Positions 58,779 through 64,000 of a stretch of 64,000 nt of DNA are shown piece by piece. The stretch lies in assembly GCF_030272615.1 (NCBI RefSeq), contig NC_081406.1:191337891-191401890 (forward strand), read 5' to 3'. The stretch's first letter is position 1. Each line of letters opens with the position of its first letter. The notes beneath the pieces were generated by a model. It did not search any database. It was given only the letters and a program-made list of their open reading frames with translations, and was not told the origin of the DNA. The translations under genes were made by a program, and so were the position numbers. Source of the DNA: Cryptomeria japonica (Eukaryota > Streptophyta > Pinopsida > Cupressales > Cupressaceae).

Positions 58779-61700
58779 ATGGCTTCAGCATCACATGCTA
58801 GCTCTACTGCACCTGTTGATTCTGTAGACTTCATTCAACGGAAGGCAAAATACAATGCCCTATCTCAAATACCCGTTGGTGTCATAGTGGAAGAAGGAAT
58901 TTTAGATTTCATTGAGTGCAAGATTGAAGACCAAGGATCTCTAATGATCCATTCCCAGTTGAGTCTATTCTGCGGAAAGGATAAGAAGATTAAACCGGAA
59001 TTCAGCATCCTGGAAAAGAAGAAACTTCACAACGCAACCTATTTTCTTGAAGAATTTTTGGATGATCACATTCGAATTATTCTGAGCAGAGTACATGGTG
59101 ATAAGATGCACTTAGAGTGGATGCATGATATCACACTAGAAGCGATTCATGTCATCACTGGTTTCTGCAACGTCGGTGAAGTGCCAACCCTAAGGAAGAT
59201 TAGCAAGACAGAAATGACTAAGCTCACCAGTTGTATGAGCAATTCACAAGGAATTACTATCAATTCCATCAAGGATGATCTGGTCAAATATGCATGTATG
59301 GTGATAGGATACCGAACGTTCCATGCCAACAGAATCAACTTTGTCTCTGTTGCAGCGGTAAATGCCGCCTACAGGATTATCAAGGAAGATGCATCGTTTG
59401 ATCTATGCAAAGACAACTTATGTTGAACCTCAAGTCGATCAAACAAGACAATGCCCTGAAATTTAAGTTTTGACAACTATTGGTTGGGTTGTTCTTCTAC
59501 TTCCAAGGCTATTTTCTAGGAGTAGGTGATATTCAATGGTCTGCTGACCAATCGGTGACAAAGCAAATCAAGGAAAGCCTACAAGCAGTCAGAACTAGCT
59601 ATCCAGAAGTGTTGAACAAATACTTTGATGAGTTCATATACAAAACGAACCAAAGGGTAAGAATATCCGGTGATATAGTCAAAAAGTATGAGGAAGACAT
59701 ATGCTTCACCATCAAAGTTGATGAGTGCATAATGAAGGCGATTGAGCCTAGACAGGAAGAAGTGGAACCAATGGGATATGAGGTAATGTATGACATGTTA
59801 GATGGGTATGCCTCTACCCTAATCGCCTCGCCCCTTGATCCAAAGGAAAAGAGAACCGGCACCTATTTGGAAAGGGTTACACCGGTTCAAGAACCCTCAG
59901 TAAAGAAGGGAAAGACAGTGCCTTCAGCATCGGCACCGGTTACCACAACAAGTCCCAAAGTGACCAAGCGGTCACCAGCAAATAAGAAACCGGAAGCAAC
60001 ACCCACCAAAGTCTTTGAGAGGAAGCGGAAGACAAAAAGTAATACACCAGACTCAGAGGACACTGTCTCCAAAGAACAACCTAAGAAGACTAGGCAAGCG
60101 AGGAAAAAGACAAAGAGTGAACCAGCAACATCTGCACCGTTAAATATTAATATTTCCTCTTACAAACCTTTGACACATTGTCAAAGATCAATTAAGAATA
60201 TTAGAAGAAAAGTACTTGGTGATTTGAAAGAGTGCTTTGATGATTTTAATGATGATGAAAAGAAATAAGTTGAACAGGAAGTTATCAATTATTTATGTAT
60301 TAATGACCGATGGCCATCAGAAATTAAATCTGAGATGCCTGATTCTTTGTATAATTTTTTAGACAACAAGTGCCGCATTGCCATAGAAAAGGAACAAGAA
60401 ATAAGAGAGGAAGTATTTGCACAATACTTTCCTGATGTGCCTAAAACAAAACTGTATGAAGTGGTGGAGAAATATAAGGGCCTCTTTTTCATAAGAAGAA
60501 GAAGACTCCTGCTATTGGAAGGAAAAGTTCTGGAAGTGGTCAAAGATACCCACTCCCTTTCTCAATCAACTTTAAGACTGCATGAAGTGGTTGAAGCCAA
60601 TAGGAAAGCAGAGCAAGAACTAGAAATCACTCAACCGGATGAAGTATACAACAATGAAGGAGAACAGGTCACCACACAAATGGAACCAATTGATGTTGAT
60701 GCCTTAAACGGTGACAATGTTACTCCAGATGCACTAGTAGAAACAGAAGATCAAGAGAAACAAGAAGAAGACAAGAGAAAATAGGCAGAGTAAGAGAAGA
60801 AGAAACAGGAGAAAGAAAAGACAAAACAGGCAGAATAGGAAAAGAAGAAAGAGGATGAGAAGAAAAAGAAAGAGGAAGAAAAGAGAAAAGAAGAGGAGAA
60901 TAAGAAATAAGAGGACGAGAAGAAGAAGAAGGAAGCGAAAAAGGAAGAGGAGAAGATAAAGGAAGAGGAGAAGAAAAAGGAAGAGGAGAAGAGAAAGGAA
61001 GAGGAGAAGAAAAAGTAAGAGGAGAAGAGAAAGGAAGAGGAGAAGAAAAAGGAAGAAGAGAAGAAAAAGGAAGAGGAGAAGAGAAAGGAAGAGGAGAAGA
61101 AAAAGGAAGAGGAGAAGAGAAAGGAAGAGGAGAAGAAAAAGGATGAAGATGAAGAGAAGTGGAAAGAAGAGGAGTAAAAGAAGGCAGAAGAAGACAAGAA
61201 GAAAGCCAAAGAGAAAGAAGAAGCGGCATAGAGCACTCAGATGGAGACTTCAAAGGCAATCGGTAGTCAACCCAAACCAGCTGACATTACTAGTCCTATT
61301 GACCTCCAGTCTGCAAATGATTCAAAGCTACTGTAGAGCATTAAGCTTTCTCAAGAGCGATTGGATGCTCTAAGGAGGAAAAAGGAGGAAGATGTTATCC
61401 AAACTGCGGTGGAAACACTCACCAATTTGATACCCGGTACAAACCTCCCCGGTACCGATTCCTCACTTTCCCAATTAAAGCTTCTATGTATAGTTGTGAA
61501 AGACCAGGTCCAAAGCCTAGAAGAAGTTGTAGAAACAAATGCCAAAAAGGAGCATGAAAAGGCTCTGAACATTGCCTTGGTGAAGAAGTTGAATGAGCTT
61601 CGGTCAGAACTTCAGAAGGCACAAAAGGACATTAAAGATGCAATGGATGAGGGCAATCTACTACTCAGCAAGATTTGTCAACCTCATTTATTCTGTGATG

Positions 61701-62106
61701 ATGTGCTCACTCAGAAGGACAAACTGCAATATGATATGCAATCATTTATTAGCACCTTCAAGATGCCATATGATTCCTTCTCCACATATGGACAAACTAC
61801 TCACCGGTTTCAACTTCAGTCTACAAGAATAGAGGCAGAGATAAGCAACCAGACACATAATTTGTAGGAAATTCAATTGGTCCTACTACCAAGACTGCAA
61901 ATTCTCCAGAAATGCTACCTCAATATAAATACCCTAACGGTTACTCAAGAGATGAGTACCATGGATGCCATGGAGGAGTGGGTTTATCAGATGCAAATGG
62001 AGAATGAAGTTGCTACCTCGTTGCTTGAATCATGGTCTTTATCCATGAAGACATTTATGCATGATTTTAAATTAGTTTTTGACAAGTTTCAATCTTTATT
62101 GTCATA
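58779..62106 (+). pseudogene. Element H ORF2 (about 1109 codons, broken)
   Basis: ATG 58779 opens MASASHASSTAPVDSVDF. The N-terminal domain has GVIVEEGILDFIECKIEDQG, SRVHGDKMHLEWMHDITLEA, HANRINFVSVAAVNAAYRII and ends CK at 59426, where a shift near 59405 moves the frame (LNLKSIKQDNALKFKF). The next segment has KKYEEDICFTIKVDECIMKA and MGYEVMYDMLDGYASTL. A basic NLS-like linker (FERKRKTKSN; TRQARKKTKSE) and middle block (RSIKNIRRKVLGDLKECFDD; YNFLDNKCRIAIEKEQEIRE) follow. Then come an acidic linker, a Lys/Glu repeat (60943-61146) and a C-terminal coiled coil ending KTFMHDFKLVFDKFQSLLS at 62106. Stops at 60266, 60782 and several in the repeat. Function unknown. Confidence 0.65.
60943..61146 (+). 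repeat. 18-bp Lys/Glu-coding repeat in ORF2 of H
   Basis: About eleven tandem copies of GAAGAGGAGAAGAAAAAG alternating with GAAGAGGAGAAGAGAAAG. In the ORF2 frame this encodes EEEKKK/EEEKRK, a single-alpha-helix-like charged segment. One copy has GAA changed to TAA. Confidence 0.9.
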
Positions 62107-62158
62107 AATTTTTTAAATCAGTTTTTAATGCTAATGGAACAGGGGTTTTTCAACTGTA

Positions 62159-62184
62159 CTTTGTCATTGTTGGCAAAGGGGGAG
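62159..62184 (+). other. Second polypurine tract with inverted-repeat leader (H)
   Basis: CTTTGTCA, loop, TGGCAAAG, GGGGGAG; a further TTAGGGGGAGT lies at 62294-62304. Confidence 0.7.
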
Positions 62185-62375
62185 TAGTATTTTGTATTTA
62201 AAATTTTGATGCATGCTTTCCATACTTTCATGTTTATCTCAGTAAGGAAGTAGTATACATTGTATTTTCTTCAAAAGGGATAGTGTATATGCTTAGGGGG
62301 AGTAATTTTGCTTATGGCATAATTTTGTTGTAAAACACTTAGATGTCAAAAAATTTCCTAAGTGTTAACATCAAT

Positions 62376-62389
62376 GCCAAAGGGGGAGA
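62376..62389 (+). other. Terminal polypurine tract of element H
   Basis: GCCAAAGGGGGAGA one base before the 3' LTR. Confidence 0.94.
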
Positions 62390-62390
62390 T

Positions 62391-63622
62391 TGTTGGAATT
62401 TTGATGATTATGTTGTGATTGTCATTGATGGACACACACTTGCTATGAGATCACTTTGAGAATGTATGAATTATGCTAAACTGGTAATTGTTCCAAACCG
62501 GTATCATGTTGTAGTCTTTAGACTACTATTGTTATGCAGAAAGTGTTTACCGATCTCAAGCGGTATAAAGACCCAAGTGGCATAGAGAGATCAAGCGGTT
62601 TAAGGATCTCAAGCGGAGCGGAGCAAAGGAGCCAGAAGTGGTAGTTATCTCTTTCCTAGTCTTCAATTTTTGTTAACTGATAATCCATTAAACCGGTATT
62701 ACTCTGAGTCACCAACCGGTAACCGGAAAGTTGGACAAACCGGTAATACTCTGTGATGAGTTACCAACCGGTATATTTTTGTGATGAGTTACCATCCACC
62801 GACACTTTGACCGTGTTTTTGTGTCGTGTTATCAAATGTGTCTAGATACAATGAACCTAGGAACTTGTAATGAAATCCTATTGAACCGACATGAAATCAG
62901 ATTCCTTTTAAGGACATCATGTCTAGGGTTTTGAGAGAGTATACGAGTATAGCTGTTAGGTTTTGTAGTGGTTGTAAAACCTCTTGGATGTGCGATCTTA
63001 ACAAAGAAGATCAAATATGTGAGTTGTAACAGAGTAAGGAGTTACTGAAGACTGAAGTAATGCTGAAATGCATTAGCTATAAGCTACAATGGATCTAATC
63101 AAGCAAACTATGCCATTTGCTAGATCATTCACTTGTTGATTACTCACATCTTTGACAAGTTAGAAACCCTTAACCGGGTAGGCCCAGAAAAGCCTTTGTA
63201 AATCCTCTAACAAGGTGATTCACATCTATGGATCTGAAATCCTCTCACAAGGTAGTCTTTAATTGGACTTATCTCCTAACAAAGATTGAGATTCCTAACA
63301 AGATCTATTCTGGTAAAGAACATTGTATGACCTTAACCGGTCTAGTTACTATTCTACAGATAGTTACTTGTGAGTTCCATATCACCGTGGTTTTTCCCAT
63401 TTGGGTTTCCATGTCAAAATCTCTTGTGTTATGGTGATTGTGCTTCTGTGGGTGAATGCATTATTTTCTATTTGGTTTGCATGTGTGTTAACCAGTTTGT
63501 TTGCTAAACTATTTTACCGGTTTACTGCTAGACTATTAAAGTGTTTTAATACAGTATTTTTTTCCTTACTAATTCACCCCCTCCTCTTAGTATTCATCAT
63601 CCCACCCTCTTAGTATTCATCA
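62391..63622 (+). repeat. 3' LTR of element H
   Basis: LTR of 1232 bp beginning TGTTGGAATTTTGATG. The hairpin box at 63386-63413 has CGTGG/CCATG arms (one G-U pair). The terminal block is duplicated: CTCTTAGTATTCATCA occurs at 63584-63599 and again at 63607-63622. Only the second is followed by the TCATT duplication. Confidence 0.92.
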
Positions 63623-63627
63623 TCATT

Positions 63628-64000
63628 TAGGTAGTAGGTAGAGTATTGTATAACATAAAACTTTCTCACAAAAGTATGCTTGGAAACATGAAAATTAACT
63701 CAACATTGGCTTAGATCTTGGACAATTTTCAATTACTTAAATAGAGAAAATTATAAATATAAATAACTTATGAAAAATATAAAAAACATACGAATTATTT
63801 ATCATTTAAGCTCAATTTTTAATAATGGACACAAATTCCTTGGAAAAATTCCTTCTTAGGGCTACAGAGTCAGTTCATAATAAGTAAATGCACTATTCTA
63901 GCAAACTAACTTCTAACTAGTGAGTTCAAAGTATTAATGCCTTAAATTGATACCCCCTATTTGTGGGAACCTCCATGTATGAGTCACCACCTTAATTCTT
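63628..64000. other. Right flank without genes
   Basis: AT-rich DNA following element H. I see no frame, repeat or motif. Confidence 0.6.

Larger units (their letters stand above)
55795..63622 (+). mobile_element. Element H: Pol-less LTR retrotransposon with two ORFs
   Basis: LTRs 55795-57020 and 62391-63622, perfect TCATT duplication (55790-55794 and 63623-63627), primer site at 57022 and polypurine tract at 62376-62389. The 5.4-kb interior has an intact Gag-like ORF1 and a long, broken ORF2, with no protease, integrase, RT or RNase H. By eye the first 235 bp of the LTRs differ at about eight places. This is the youngest and most informative member of the A/D/F/H group. The class resembles Gag-only elements (TR-GAG) but with an extra ORF2. 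Confidence 0.93.

Noticed and set aside
60720-61259. Long minus-strand frames rich in Ser, Phe and Pro
   Set aside because: They are the complement of the Lys/Glu repeat of ORF2 in H; the plus-strand frame fits the ORF2 homologues.

Overview
This window is plant nuclear DNA made almost entirely of nested LTR retrotransposons. I see no host gene, tRNA, rRNA, CRISPR array or prokaryotic feature. Long LTRs (about 0.6-1.6 kb), nested Copia and Gypsy elements, initiator-tRNA-Met primer sites and a tRNA-Trp-type primer site point to a large seed-plant genome. The size and depth of the nests would suit a gymnosperm, but the sequence alone does not prove that.

I gave the elements letters. Left to right: J (+, 1-2307) is the decayed RT/RNase H end of a Copia element with its polypurine tract (PPT) and part of its 3' LTR. 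G (-, 2308-4921) is a 3' LTR, PPT and the end of a second ORF. K (-) is a Ty3/Gypsy element whose 3' LTR, C-terminus, integrase, RNase H, RT and protease remnants lie in three pieces (4922-5808, 13352-14690, 22268-23880), split by insertions A and B. A (-, 5809-13351) has target duplication AGTTT/AGTTC and carries a solo LTR (12057-13217, CATTA duplication) inside its own 5' LTR. B (+, 14691-22267, TCATT duplication) is a full-length Copia element with all enzyme domains and few lesions. C (-, 23882-25645) is the 5' half of a Copia element, abutting the 5'-truncated Gypsy. D (+, 25646-41494, ACCAC duplication) sits in the LTR of C and itself contains I (+, 30767-40468, AAAAC duplication). Next come unassigned LTR-like DNA (41495-43860), a decayed Copia element E (+, about 43880-50375) holding a roughly 955-bp inverted-repeat DNA transposon, element F (-, 50376-54559), an LTR-like fragment, an AT-rich spacer, and element H (+, 55795-63622, TCATT duplication).

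The most notable content is a set of related elements (A, D, F/G, H) that have the primer site, polypurine tract and LTR signatures of the autonomous Copia elements but no protease, integrase, RT or RNase H. Instead they carry two ORFs. ORF1 is a Gag-like coiled coil followed (except in D) by several CCHC zinc knuckles. ORF2 is a large protein of about 1000-1100 codons with a conserved N-terminal domain of unknown function. They are probably mobilised in trans by elements such as B and E. Most LTRs of this group share a hairpin-forming box whose stem shows compensatory changes, and their 3' untranslated regions share a second, hairpin-preceded polypurine tract.

LTR divergence judged by eye gives a rough age order: F/G pair highest (roughly 10% or more), then D (about 8%), B (about 6-7%), I, A and H (about 3-4%). 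This agrees with the nesting of I inside D.
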